A stretch of 38,109 bases of DNA from Verrucomicrobiota bacterium (lineage in GTDB: Bacteria; Verrucomicrobiota; Verrucomicrobiia; JABWAM01). The notes under the pieces are model-generated. The model was given only the letters and a program-made list of their open reading frames with translations. It was not told the DNA's origin and did no database searches. The position numbers and the translations under genes were made by a program. The stretch is from NCBI GenBank assembly GCA_013288215.1, contig JABDCI010000010.1:1-38109 (forward strand). The letters are read 5' to 3'. Of this stretch, positions 1 through 7,676 are shown piece by piece (position 1 is the first letter of the stretch; every line of letters begins with the position of its first letter).

Positions 1-1058
1 GAAGGGCCTTGTTCGGAAGCGTTCAGAAATTGACCTCCTGCTTTGGCGGAAGTACGAAGTCGGTAGTGTCCTTCTTCAAGCGGAAGGGAAAGCAGCCGCT
101 CTGCGTGCGATGAAAGGAACTGTTGGGCCACAATGTGAGGCGTGACCTGGGGACCCCCGATACAAAACTCCTTCACATCGAGAATGCGGATGGAGGGATT
201 AGGGCGGAACGTCAATTCCACGGAACGGTCAAAATTGGCGGTATAGTCGATGTGGCAGCTATCGCAATGCACCTGCGATTTAAGGTCCGCCAGTCTGGAA
301 GGAGTTTCATTGGCTCCCCGACAGAGGGGACAAAGCACGTTCCAACGAAAATCGAGAAGTCCCGCGCGCACGGCATGAAGAAAGAGTTCGAGCGTTTTCT
401 TTCGAGGCATGCGCCACTCTTGCGCGAGGGCGTACGGACGCAGCTGCGCCGCTGTGAGGTCATCCGCATGGCATACCGCATCGATCAGACGCGAAACGAG
501 ATCGTCGGCTTGACCGCGGGAAAGAAGCTCTTCGCGGATGGAGGCAAGACGCTGGGCCGAGCCGGAGGCGAGAACCGGTTTATGAAACAAAGCGGGCGGT
601 TTTTTGCCGGCGGACGCGTAGCGGTCGTAGGCATGGATGGTGGATTCAAACCTGCGGCGGCTGATCACGCCGATCTGAAGGGGGATGACGAGCATGCCGA
701 TGGCGTTACGTGGCCGCGCCCAAATCTCGTAAACCAGTTTTGTTCCATTTGCTTCCCGCTCGAACGTGGTGAGTGTTCGCAATTCTTGGACGGGGCCGGT
801 CTTATATTTTCTGACAACTCCAAACCGTGCTGGCCGGATCCATTCAAAGGGCTCCTCCTCCCACTCGATCGAAAGGCCCATCAGCCTGAGTCGTAAGGGC
901 TGGCCAGGCGAAGAGGGATGGGAACGGGTGAGGCGCTCGACAGAAGGAACCTCGGTGTCCCGGTTGAAGCGGTTAGTGTCGGCTATGAGCGGCCAGAGAG
1001 TTTCGGGCGGCGAGCGTAGACGCCACTCCCAGCGGTAATGAAATTCGCGCGCGGCCAC
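1..1058 (-). CDS. Adenylate/guanylate cyclase-type protein, N-terminal part (SRPBCC-like + DUF5939), cut by window edge
   Basis: I read this frame by translating the minus strand directly; it stays open for about 352 codons to the left edge, so the 3' end lies outside. The N-terminal part (EFHYRWEWRL, then LWPLIADTNRFNR) looks like the SRPBCC-like module that opens many verrucomicrobial and related class III cyclases. After about residue 150 comes a DUF5939-like region with a zinc-ribbon-like pair, CPLC and, about 30 residues later, CDSC, then a segment like FCIGGPQVTPHIVAQQ. Family members normally end in a class III nucleotidyl cyclase domain, which would lie beyond base 1 and is not seen. 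The start is the only in-frame start-type codon after a TAG at 1070-1068: GTG at 1058, without a clear ribosome site. The role, cAMP or cGMP synthesis, is inferred from the family only. Confidence 0.72.
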   Translation of the reverse strand, partial: MAAREFHYRWEWRLRSPPETLWPLIADTNRFNRDTEVPSVERLTRSHPSSPGQPLRLRLMGLSIEWEEEPFEWIRPARFGVVRKYKTGPVQELRTLTTFEREANGTKLVYEIWARPRNAIGMLVIPLQIGVISRRRFESTIHAYDRYASAGKKPPALFHKPVLASGSAQRLASIREELLSRGQADDLVSRLIDAVCHADDLTAAQLRPYALAQEWRMPRKKTLELFLHAVRAGLLDFRWNVLCPLCRGANETPSRLADLKSQVHCDSCHIDYTANFDRSVELTFRPNPSIRILDVKEFCIGGPQVTPHIVAQQFLSSHAERLLSLPLEEGHYRLRTSAKAGGQFLNASEQGP

Positions 1059-1139
1059 GCATAACCACTAGTTCGGCAGGACGACTTCGCCAAGTCAAAA
1101 GCGGAGAACGGCAGCCTTTCTCTCTTTTCTTCGGCGCCG

Positions 1140-1262
1140 TTATCTGCCAGGTGGTAGAAGCTCATGAAGGAAGGTGATGCCCTTGGTGATTTGGATGCCA
1201 GCTTCGGCCAAAGCTGCTAAGAAGGATTGTTCTTTGTTTTTCTCGCGGCTTTTGGATGCCAT
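1140..1262 (-). CDS. Possible 40-residue small protein upstream of the cyclase gene
   Basis: This short minus-strand ORF starts at ATG 1262 and ends with TAA at 1140. It is preceded by AGGTGGGAG (1271-1279) at 8-nt spacing, a better ribosome binding site than most genes in this window have. The peptide starts MASKSREKNKEQ and continues as an amphipathic, alanine/leucine-rich helix ending ELLPPGR. It lies 81 bp upstream of the cyclase frame on the same strand and could be cotranscribed. I do not recognise a family. The main support is the ribosome site and the protein-like composition; it may be spurious. Confidence 0.4.
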   Translation of the reverse strand: MASKSREKNKEQSFLAALAEAGIQITKGITFLHELLPPGR

Positions 1263-1296
1263 TTTCTTTACTCCCACCTGGGATTCAATCCGACGG

Positions 1297-1590
1297 ATGA
1301 AGGCTGCATGCCTGCCCGAGCCGGCGCAATATTGGGCAAGCAGCGCACAGTCCAATCTTCTTACAAGCGATTGGCCGATTGACGCGGAATTGCATGATCC
1401 GGCGACTGGGACGCGAGTGTGGCGCGAGATCGCCCAGACACAAGGCCATGCATTCATTCAAAGGAATTTGGCCGAACATCTGGCCCACCGCATCGAACTG
1501 TATCGGGATGGAACCTGTGCGACGCGTGACACCGTGCGGCATGCATTCACCAAGATTCGCGAGAGGAAATTTTTTGAAATCTACAAATAG
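1297..1590 (+). CDS. Possible hypothetical protein, 97 residues
   Basis: The open frame extends upstream to 1174, but that part lies antisense to the better-supported small minus-strand ORF, so I take the internal ATG at 1297. The later half (DPATGTRVWREIAQTQGHAF, then RDTVRHAFTKIRERKFFEIYK) looks like an ordinary soluble protein with mixed charge, while the opposite strand reads poorly there. There is no good ribosome binding site and no recognised domain. It would be divergent from the minus-strand small ORF with only 34 bp between them. Low certainty. Confidence 0.3.
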   Translation: MKAACLPEPAQYWASSAQSNLLTSDWPIDAELHDPATGTRVWREIAQTQGHAFIQRNLAEHLAHRIELYRDGTCATRDTVRHAFTKIRERKFFEIYK

Positions 1591-1934
1591 CCGCTTACCA
1601 GAACTTTTTGTAAGGAAGGAGGCTTAGACAGCCGGTGAGAAGAAATGAAGTCGCGAGCAGAACCAAAACCTCCATGCCACGACGGTAAATTTTTCCGCAA
1701 AAAGATAATCCCATAGAAGGAAGAAGACGTGGTCATGATAGAGTCATCTATCTGAAAATAACAAGCTGGATCGCTTTTTATTTTGAGGATGCAGACGACC
1801 GTCATGATCTATTTCGGATCTACAATAATTTTTTCTCCTCGTCAAAACGAGCCGATCCATGGTCTGCAGAACCGGATCAACCACAGAGCGACGGAAAGCG
1901 AAAGGGAGAAGGACAAACTTTTCGTATGTGGCGT
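1591..1934. other. Intergenic stretch without a supported gene
   Basis: This 344-bp stretch lies between the doubtful 1297 ORF and the 3' end of lexA. It holds only short ORFs with low-quality translations, including a 74-residue minus frame. A weak stem, CTCGT/ACGAG (about 1837-1851), has a T run beside it at 1828-1833, but on the side that would not terminate lexA transcription. I see no tRNA, repeat array or clear terminator. Confidence 0.5.
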
Positions 1935-2558
1935 TTATTCATGTTTCATCTTTCGAATTAATCCCACCATCACACCTTGCACGACGAGTTCGTTCGCAGG
2001 GATAAGTTTCGGATATTTCGGGTTTTCCGCGCGCAGATAGGATTTGCCTTTTTGGAGGACGTAGGTTTTGAGCGTGCTTTCTTGATCGATCAATGCGGCC
2101 ACGACGTCGCCGGAACAGGGTGTGACGCCGTGCTCCAGGATCGCAAAATCGCCATTGAGAATATGGCGGCCAATCATGGAATCGCCGCGTATTTCAAGGG
2201 CAAAGGTTCGCGCGGTGGGGCGAATTCCCAAAGTTTCGACATCGACCGAAATGCAGCCTTGGGCTTCCTGAACTTGATCCCGCGCGAAGCCGGCAGGAAT
2301 CACGCCATAAAGGGGAATATCCACCAAGGGTCGGCGTTGAAGAGGAAAGGGAGATACCGCTTCCGCCGATCGAGCCTGGCCAAACGAGTTTTTTAAGAGG
2401 CCTTTGCGGCGAAGGGCGGCGATATGATCGGCGACGGTTCCTGGGGAACGGAACCCGAAATGTTCCGCGATCTCGCGGGCGGAAGGAGGCTGCCCTTCGT
2501 TCCGACGTTGCTTGATAAATTCGAGAATCTCCTGCTGGCGAGAGGTTATTGAATTCAT
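1935..2558 (-). CDS. lexA: LexA repressor (SOS regulator, self-cleaving)
   Basis: The protein represses DNA-damage genes and cleaves itself when RecA filaments form. It has 207 residues from the chosen ATG (2558). Residues 1-60 form the winged helix-turn-helix (SAREIAEHFGFRSPGTVADHI). The Ala89-Gly90 cleavage bond sits in VIPAGFA, the catalytic serine is Ser127 in GDSMIG, and the lysine is Lys164 in STLKTY. The frame extends upstream to 2582 through MVTVHMYG, but those residues would be encoded by a perfect palindrome that is better explained as an operator, and family members begin near MNSITSRQQEIL. No Shine-Dalgarno sequence precedes ATG 2558. The gene stands alone, convergent toward the left-end genes, and is divergent from the 2802 gene. 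Confidence 0.96.
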   Translation of the reverse strand: MNSITSRQQEILEFIKQRRNEGQPPSAREIAEHFGFRSPGTVADHIAALRRKGLLKNSFGQARSAEAVSPFPLQRRPLVDIPLYGVIPAGFARDQVQEAQGCISVDVETLGIRPTARTFALEIRGDSMIGRHILNGDFAILEHGVTPCSGDVVAALIDQESTLKTYVLQKGKSYLRAENPKYPKLIPANELVVQGVMVGLIRKMKHE

Positions 2559-2559
2559 G

Positions 2560-2575
2560 CCGTACATATGTACGG
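2560..2575. promoter_or_regulatory. Perfect 16-bp palindrome, candidate LexA operator
   Basis: CCGTACATATGTACGG is an exact inverted repeat ending one base before the lexA start codon. It differs from the Gram-positive SOS box core CGAACATATGTTCG by one symmetric base pair (A to T in each half-site). Its position overlaps the candidate -10 element, which fits autorepression. That LexA binds here is inference. Confidence 0.6.
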
Positions 2576-2595
2576 TTACCAAGCTTGATCTTCAA
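2567..2595 (-). promoter_or_regulatory. Candidate lexA promoter giving a near-leaderless mRNA
   Basis: On the minus strand TTGAAG (2595-2590) and TACATA (2572-2567) are separated by 17 bp. The -10 lies inside the palindrome. Transcription would begin at about 2560-2558, at or next to the lexA ATG, which would explain why no ribosome binding site is visible. The -10 matches consensus weakly. Confidence 0.35.
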
Positions 2596-2801
2596 GAGCA
2601 AAAGAGGGCCTGATCGTAAAGGTGTTTGGCCCCTTCTGTTTTTAAGTCAGGTTTCCATCGTGCCGACTGGGATATCTTCCAGCTGTCTCAAGCCCGTGCC
2701 AAAGGCATGTCAGTGACTTCTCGGAATCAGATTTTAATTAAGAAAAGTACTATTAAAAAAATAATTATTGCATTGGCCTAAAAATAGGGTGAACTTAATC
2801 C

Positions 2802-3122
2802 ATGACCATCAGTTCGATTGGGGTTTCTCCTGTGTCTCTCATGACAGCCAGCCAGCCTATCTCGCAAGCTTCGTCTCCTCAGGCGAAAGCTGGGGCGGAG
2901 AATACAAAGCAAACGGCCTCTGCATCTGTGGCTCAAACTCAACAAGCACCTGGTGCTTCCTCTCAGCAATCTTCGCCGTCCCAGGACCAGATTTTGTTTA
3001 ACCGTGCCCTGCTTGATATCCAAGACGGCAATGTAACTTCGGCTCAATCAATTTTGAGAACATTGCAGGCCGAGGATCCGTCTCTTGCTCTCAGATTAAA
3101 AGCAGCATTTCCAACCTCCTAG
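2802..3122 (+). CDS. Ser/Gln/Ala-rich small protein of unknown function
   Basis: The 106-residue product has two halves. Residues 1-60 are low-complexity and rich in Ser, Gln, Ala and Pro, probably disordered. Residues 61-106 look like a helical hairpin (NRALLDIQDGNVTSAQSIL, then LRTLQAEDPSLALRL) reminiscent of a single TPR-like unit. No signal peptide or membrane segment is visible. The ATG follows an AT-rich leader (about 2730-2770) without a good ribosome site. Codon use is ordinary, and the helical end argues for a real gene. It stands alone, divergent from lexA. I do not recognise a family. Confidence 0.6.
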   Translation: MTISSIGVSPVSLMTASQPISQASSPQAKAGAENTKQTASASVAQTQQAPGASSQQSSPSQDQILFNRALLDIQDGNVTSAQSILRTLQAEDPSLALRLKAAFPTS

Positions 3123-3319
3123 TCATCCGGAGCGTAAAGACCGTTAGAATCGACTTGTTGCCAGGACAAGCGACAGGGTCGGATTCATAAGTAGCTGCCG
3201 TGAGCAGGAGACCTCAAGGCGACACTCTGGAAAGCCGTTTCTCATATATTCAGACGAGGCCAGCAAAGGCCATGTTTGGATTACGATCCATGGTATTCGG
3301 ATGGGATCTTGTCCTTCCA

Positions 3320-3348
3320 TTGAAGGTGCGTTAAATCATTCATAATAA
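3320..3348 (+). promoter_or_regulatory. Candidate promoter for the membrane glycosyltransferase gene
   Basis: TTGAAG (3320-3325) and TAATAA (3343-3348) are separated by 17 bp, in the otherwise featureless 279-bp gap before the 3402 gene. The predicted mRNA leader would be about 45 nt. Confidence 0.4.
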
Positions 3349-3401
3349 TTGACCATTAGTTGCTCATACGAGAGGCTGATGGCACTCAGTTTTGAACATC
3401 C

Positions 3402-4976
3402 ATGCCAAAGAAATGTCCCAAAAGTTTAATGGAACGTTTCCATTCGAAATGTTTTTCGATCGGTTTGCTTCTGGCACTTGCTTGCTTGGCACTCATGTTA
3501 AGCCGGAATATCAAAGATCCGTGGATCATAAATAATGATTATAATGGGGTTGTTTGGTCGCAAGCCGCCCACAATTTTCTTCGAGCAGGAATTGTAAAAA
3601 CTCGGGCTGTGCCAGCAGCCTTTTATGCGGGCCCTCTGCCAATTCCGTCAGACGGTTATTATGTGCATCATCCGTCGTTCCTGCCTCTTGTCATCACAGC
3701 CCTGTTCTTTTTTTTGGGTGAGAAAGAATGGGTCGCTCGCATCTTGCCCATCGCATGCTCGCTTTTGAGCGTCATCCTGCTTTGGTTGATGATGCGAAAG
3801 AGTTGGGGGAGGCGGGCAGCAGCTTTCAGCGCCTGGATTTTTGCAATCACGCCGATGGAATTGCATTACGGAAGCATGGTCAATTTCGAGCCATGTACGT
3901 TGATGTGGATTTTGGCGGCAATTTTAAATGTGCAATATTGGCAGCAAACAAACCGACAAGGATATTGGATGGGTTCCATCATTTGTTTCGTTTTGGCAAT
4001 GTGGATGTCGTGGTTGGGGTGTTTTTTTGTGTTTGCCTTTAGTCTTTGGTTTTTTTTTGGAAAAAGGGATCAACGATTGGCGATCGTGCTCTTACTTTGC
4101 GCTTTTGTTTCGATTTTAGTTTTTCTTCTCCAAGTAACAGCCGTTGAAGACAGCGCGTGGACAGATATGTTGGAAGCGTCTTATTTCCGCATCGGAATCC
4201 ACGATGCGCTCTTTACGTGGCAGACATGGTTTCATCAGATGTATGCATTTGCTTTCACTCTCATTTCTCCGATCGCCTGGCTTCTTGCTCTTCTTGGAGC
4301 CATTGGCCTTTATCGCAAGAAAGCTTCCTTGCCTCGTCTTGAGAATTTATATGGCTCCATCGCGTTGATTTTTTTAGTGAATCTCTTCTATGTGCTCGCT
4401 TTTCGAAATGCTTCCTTTATCCATGGATATGCAAGCTTCTATTTCTTAGCTCCTGTTGCGATGTTGGGAGGAATTGGCGTCGATCTGCTCCTTCAGGGGA
4501 TTTGCTCTAAGCCCACGAACTTGCGTTGGACCGTTGGAATTTTCGTTGTGCTTGGCATCTTTATTGAACTGGGACGTTTTGGGTATGTAGAAAGCAGAAA
4601 ACTTCCCGAGCAGCTGTATGTATTGGATGGGACAACTCCTGAGCCGCGCATGCTTATTCCTGCTTTAGGTAAGATTATTTCCCAATCCTTTTCTGAGGAC
4701 ACTGAGATCCTTTGTAATTTCCAATCCGATTATATTGTATTTCTTGAGTATTATTCACAGAAAACTTTTCTTTGTAATTTGACAAGCTATGGAGATTGGA
4801 GCTCTGTTGCATTTTCCCATGAAAAGCCAAGAGGAGGTGTGATTTGGCTTGATGGACCTGGGGCTGATGAGCTTCTGGCGAATCTGTCCCAAGAGAGTCA
4901 ACAGTTGATTCATGTCGAGGGTCTTCGATTTTGTCTCTGGAAAGCCAACCGCCATTGGATTTCGGGGAAATCATGA
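3402..4976 (+). CDS. GT-C-type polytopic membrane glycosyltransferase (PMT_2/ArnT-like)
   Basis: The 524-residue protein has a short N-terminal cytosolic piece, a first membrane helix at about 18-34, and a dozen or so hydrophobic segments up to about residue 395, then a soluble C-terminal part of about 130 residues. The first outer loop carries NNDYNG (Asp46), where GT-C enzymes place their acidic catalytic residue, followed by YYVHHPSFLPL (about 87-95), resembling the HPP-type motif after that loop in ArnT/PMT_2 proteins. Such enzymes transfer sugars from polyprenyl-phosphate donors to lipid, glycan or protein acceptors on the outer face of the membrane; donor and acceptor cannot be told here. 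The start at 3402 lacks a clear ribosome site, and ATG 3429 (MERFHSK) is an alternative. It stands alone between accessory genes. Confidence 0.72.
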   Translation: MPKKCPKSLMERFHSKCFSIGLLLALACLALMLSRNIKDPWIINNDYNGVVWSQAAHNFLRAGIVKTRAVPAAFYAGPLPIPSDGYYVHHPSFLPLVITALFFFLGEKEWVARILPIACSLLSVILLWLMMRKSWGRRAAAFSAWIFAITPMELHYGSMVNFEPCTLMWILAAILNVQYWQQTNRQGYWMGSIICFVLAMWMSWLGCFFVFAFSLWFFFGKRDQRLAIVLLLCAFVSILVFLLQVTAVEDSAWTDMLEASYFRIGIHDALFTWQTWFHQMYAFAFTLISPIAWLLALLGAIGLYRKKASLPRLENLYGSIALIFLVNLFYVLAFRNASFIHGYASFYFLAPVAMLGGIGVDLLLQGICSKPTNLRWTVGIFVVLGIFIELGRFGYVESRKLPEQLYVLDGTTPEPRMLIPALGKIISQSFSEDTEILCNFQSDYIVFLEYYSQKTFLCNLTSYGDWSSVAFSHEKPRGGVIWLDGPGADELLANLSQESQQLIHVEGLRFCLWKANRHWISGKS

Positions 4977-5138
4977 TCCCCACAAATGGTAAAAAGCCGA
5001 TCTTGACCCGATGTGGCCGGCATACGCCCGTTTCATGAAGCAATTTTTGGGGGGATGGTAAGCTTAGGCTGATAGCTCATCCGTCCAGACAAGAAAATAA
5101 GTCAAGTATGAGTCCAGTTGGAGTGGGTCATCTCAAAA

Positions 5139-5489
5139 TGGTGGAGGCGAGGGGAATTGAACCCCTGTCCTTGGGAAAATCAACTGGAACATCTACAGGC
5201 TTAGCGGACTGAAATGTTTCGGCTGCGCCAATAGCAGTCCACCACCTGGCGCGCGCCTAGCAGCCACGAAAAAGGTTCATCGGTCCGCGCGGTTGCTCCG
5301 CGTTCCGACTAACCTGCTGCATGCGCGTGCGGAATTAGCAGGTGTCAAACCGCACACGCTCGCGGATATTAGGCCGCGAGAGCCAACTGATCGTTAGCTT
5401 CTATTTTTTTTCTCGTTTTTTGCGGGGCCAACGAGAATCCCCGGCCTGCAATCCCAATCTCCTCTCTCAAGTCGATGCCGGTCGCCCCC
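5139..5489 (-). ncRNA. ssrA: tmRNA (trans-translation rescue RNA)
   Basis: The gene is about 351 nt on the minus strand. Its 5' end GGGGGCG (5489-5483) pairs over 7 bp (one G-U) with CGCCTCC (5149-5143), followed by discriminator A and an encoded CCA ending at 5139. The T arm GGGG-TTCAATT-CCCC is intact. The 5' tRNA-like part reads CGACCGGCATCGAC. The messenger part is preceded by AAAATAGAA, as in other tmRNAs. tmRNA with SmpB frees stalled ribosomes and tags the nascent chain for proteolysis. It was found from both ends and the tag rather than by a search. Confidence 0.96.
5369..5398 (-). other. tmRNA proteolysis-tag reading frame, ANDQLALAA
   Basis: Aligned on the AATAG-NN-resume pattern of E. 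coli tmRNA, the resume codon is GCT at 5398-5396. The frame then reads A-N-D-Q-L-A-L-A-A and stops at TAA (5371-5369). The LALAA end is the typical ClpXP-type degron end. Confidence 0.88.
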
Positions 5490-6013
5490 CAAATTGCCCG
5501 TGTCGGTTTCAGCGACACTGTCAGAGGTAGAAAACGTCACGCTCGAGATGGCGGAATTGCCATCAAAGAACATGCTGCAGGCCCAATATAGCAGGTCTGA
5601 GCGAGAAGGGAACACCTTTGGGAGACAGACTTCAGGTGAAAGGATGAGCCCTAAACGGGGTCACTGGCTCCCAAAAACGATGGAAAGCTGCTTTATGGGG
5701 ACGGCTTCCAACGTGTGGAAACAGATCTCTCGCCCCATTTCCCGGGATATCGGATGTCGAACTGAAACCAAAAAAGATTGTAAAAAGATAAAAAGACTAT
5801 TGACGGGCCTTGGCGCATTGCTCTATTCCTTTATGGAATCTTCACTACTTGGGGAAGCGCCGTGCCCGTTTTGTTTGTGTGTGCAGGTGAAACGGGGCAG
5901 GGGGTTTTTTCCATTTTTACTTTTTACCGTGATTGGTGCGGTGGGGAAGGGTGAAGATTACCGGGAATCCTGGTGGAGCGGTCGAAAGATCGCGAAAGCG
6001 TGCAGAAAAACAC
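5490..6013. other. Gene-free 524-bp leader region between tmRNA and tRNA-Thr
   Basis: No convincing gene lies here; the 185-codon + frame over this stretch runs into the tRNA and has random-looking composition. Visible structure includes an inverted repeat GTGTCG/CGACAC (5500-5518) just upstream of ssrA, a promoter with an A-rich upstream element at about 5765-5830, and a small hairpin with a GAAA loop, GCGGTC/GATCGC (5978-5993), shortly before the tRNA. A TATATT-like box on the minus strand near 5585-5590 could belong to ssrA but lacks a good -35. Confidence 0.6.
5765..5829 (+). promoter_or_regulatory. Candidate strong promoter of the tRNA-Thr/tuf operon with A-tract UP element
   Basis: A run of A-tracts (5768-5797) lies directly upstream of TTGACG (5800-5805), with TATTCC (5824-5829) 18 bp further on. 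The -35 plus UP-like tract resembles stable-RNA promoters; the -10 is weak. The start site would be about 175 nt upstream of the tRNA. Confidence 0.5.
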
Positions 6014-6089
6014 GCCCACGTAGCTCAGTTGGTAGAGCACGTCCTTGGTAAGGACGAGGTCACCAGTTCGATCCTGGTCGTGGGCTCCA
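6014..6089 (+). tRNA. tRNA-Thr (GGT)
   Basis: The acceptor stem GCCCACG/CGTGGGC is perfect over 7 bp, discriminator T is followed by an encoded CCA (6087-6089), and D- and T-arms are canonical (AGCTCAGTTGGTAGAGC; GTTCGATCC). The anticodon loop TTGGTAA places GGT at 6047-6049, reading ACC and ACT. It sits 108 bp upstream of tuf, as thrT does before tufB in E. coli, and is probably processed from the same transcript. Confidence 0.97.
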
Positions 6090-6197
6090 CTTGGAAGCGG
6101 GTTGGAAGAGAAGAGAAAACGATTTTTGAACTTCGTGATGGTCGGGCGACGGATTCGCACGGCGGTCACTTAAGAATAAACCTAAAAGAAAAACCTT

Positions 6198-7394
6198 ATG
6201 GCTGGCAAAGATAAGTTCGTACGTAACAAACCTCACGTTAACGTTGGAACAATTGGTCATGTGGACCATGGCAAGACCACTCTGACGGCGGCAATCACGA
6301 CGATTTTGGCCAAGAAAGGCTTTGCGGAAGCGAAGGCTTACGACCAAATCGACAATGCGCCTGAAGAGAAGGAGCGTGGGATTACGATCAACACGTCGCA
6401 TGTGGAGTATCAGACGGACAAGCGTCACTATGCGCATGTCGACTGTCCCGGCCATGCTGATTACGTCAAGAACATGATCACCGGTGCGGCTCAAATGGAT
6501 GGCGCAATTCTGGTGGTGAGCGCTGCGGACGGTCCCATGCCTCAAACCCGCGAACATATTCTTCTGGCTCGTCAGGTAGGCGTTCCCGCGCTCGTGGTGT
6601 TCATGAACAAATGCGACATGGTGGACGATAAAGAGCTTCTGGACCTCGTCGAGATGGAAGTCCGCGAGTTGTTGACCGAGTATGAATTTCCTGGAGACAA
6701 GATTCCGATCGTCAAAGGCAGCGCAACGAAAGCGCTCGCCGCGGGTGATCCGAATCATGCCGACGCCAAGTGCATCCTTGAGCTCATGGAAGCGGTGGAT
6801 TCCTATATCCCGACTCCTGAGCGCGCCGTGGACCAGCCGTTTCTCATGCCTGTTGAAGATGTGTTCTCGATCGAAGGTCGTGGAACCGTGGTGACGGGGC
6901 GTGTGGAGCGCGGCAAGGTCAAGGTGGGCGAAGAAATTGAAATCGTCGGCATCAAGCCCACGGTGAAAACCGTCGTGACCGGTGTCGAAATGTTCCGCAA
7001 AGAACTCGACGAAGGGATTGCTGGCGACAATATCGGCGCCCTCCTTCGCGGTACGAAGAAAGAAGAAGTGGAACGCGGTCAGGTGCTTGCCAAGCCCGGA
7101 AGCATTACCCCCCATACCAAGTTCAAGGCGGAAGTGTACGTCCTGAGCAAGGAGGAAGGCGGCCGTCACACGCCGTTTTTCAACGGGTATCGGCCCCAGT
7201 TCTATTTCCGCACCACAGATGTAACGGGCATTGTCAAACTCGCGCAGGGCGTCGAGATGGTAATGCCCGGTGATAACGTAACGATCGAGGTTGAATTGAT
7301 CACCCCGATCGCCATGGAAAAGACGATTCGGTTCGCGATTCGTGAAGGCGGCAAGACCGTCGGCGCGGGCCGTGTGACTGACATCATTGCCTAA
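6198..7394 (+). CDS. tuf: Elongation factor Tu
   Basis: EF-Tu is the GTPase that delivers aminoacyl-tRNA to the ribosomal A site. The 398-residue length fits the family. G1 is GHVDHGKT (20-27), the switch II region holds DCPGH, G4 is NKCD and G5 is GSA. The beta-barrel domains 2 and 3 follow, with the conserved [13 protein letters not shown] and [13 protein letters not shown] stretches. It follows tRNA-Thr and precedes rpmG by 8 bp. The leader (AAACCTAAAAGAAAAACCTT) is A-rich without a Shine-Dalgarno site. It is the only tuf in this window; none follows fusA. Confidence 0.99.
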   Translation: MAGKDKFVRNKPHVNVGTIGHVDHGKTTLTAAITTILAKKGFAEAKAYDQIDNAPEEKERGITINTSHVEYQTDKRHYAHVDCPGHADYVKNMITGAAQMDGAILVVSAADGPMPQTREHILLARQVGVPALVVFMNKCDMVDDKELLDLVEMEVRELLTEYEFPGDKIPIVKGSATKALAAGDPNHADAKCILELMEAVDSYIPTPERAVDQPFLMPVEDVFSIEGRGTVVTGRVERGKVKVGEEIEIVGIKPTVKTVVTGVEMFRKELDEGIAGDNIGALLRGTKKEEVERGQVLAKPGSITPHTKFKAEVYVLSKEEGGRHTPFFNGYRPQFYFRTTDVTGIVKLAQGVEMVMPGDNVTIEVELITPIAMEKTIRFAIREGGKTVGAGRVTDIIA

Positions 7395-7402
7395 GAGAGC
7401 TT

Positions 7403-7558
7403 ATGGCACGCGAATTCATCCAACTTGCTTGCACGGAATGCAAGCGCCTGAACTACATCTCCACGCGTAATAAGAAGGAGCAGGGAAGCGAGCGCGTTGA
7501 GCTGAAAAAGTTCTGCAAATTCTGCGGCAAGCACATAGTGCACCGGGAGAAAAAGTAA
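7403..7558 (+). CDS. rpmG: 50S ribosomal protein L33
   Basis: This 51-residue protein is of the zinc-binding L33 type: Cys10/Cys13 and Cys38/Cys41 form two CxxC pairs around a basic core ([18 protein letters not shown]). It sits 8 bp after tuf and ends only 6 bp before tRNA-Trp. Start ATG 7403 is preceded by AAGAGAGC, a partial ribosome site. The rpmG-tRNA-secE-nusG order is common outside Proteobacteria. Confidence 0.96.
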   Translation: MAREFIQLACTECKRLNYISTRNKKEQGSERVELKKFCKFCGKHIVHREKK

Positions 7559-7564
7559 GCATTC

Positions 7565-7640
7565 ACGGCAGTAGCTCAATTGGTAGAGTAGCGGTCTCCA
7601 AAACCGTCGGTTGGGGGTTCGAGTCCCTCCTGCCGTGCCA
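7565..7640 (+). tRNA. tRNA-Trp (CCA)
   Basis: The acceptor stem ACGGCAG/CTGCCGT is perfect, with discriminator G and encoded CCA (7638-7640). The anticodon loop CTCCAAA places CCA at 7598-7600, reading UGG. The T arm has GTTCGAGTC. It lies between rpmG and secE and must be cut from the operon mRNA. Confidence 0.97.
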
Positions 7641-7676
7641 TTTAGATGAAAGAAAGTTAGAAGACGCAGCGATGAT

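Noticed and set aside
123..896. 257-codon + strand frame at the left end
   Set aside because: The opposite strand encodes a recognisable SRPBCC/DUF5939 protein over the same bases.
1581..1805. 74-codon minus-strand frame before lexA
   Set aside because: No ribosome site, no recognisable features, and low-quality composition.
1828..1851. Stem with T run as lexA terminator
   Set aside because: For lexA transcription the T run would be an A run in the RNA, so it cannot terminate that transcript.
5494..6051. 185-codon + strand frame upstream of tRNA-Thr
   Set aside because: It ends inside the tRNA, covers the probable promoter and has random-looking sequence with no ribosome site.
6060..7169. 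369-codon minus-strand frame over tuf and part of tRNA-Thr
   Set aside because: It overlaps EF-Tu along almost its whole length and runs into a tRNA; composition is shadow-like.
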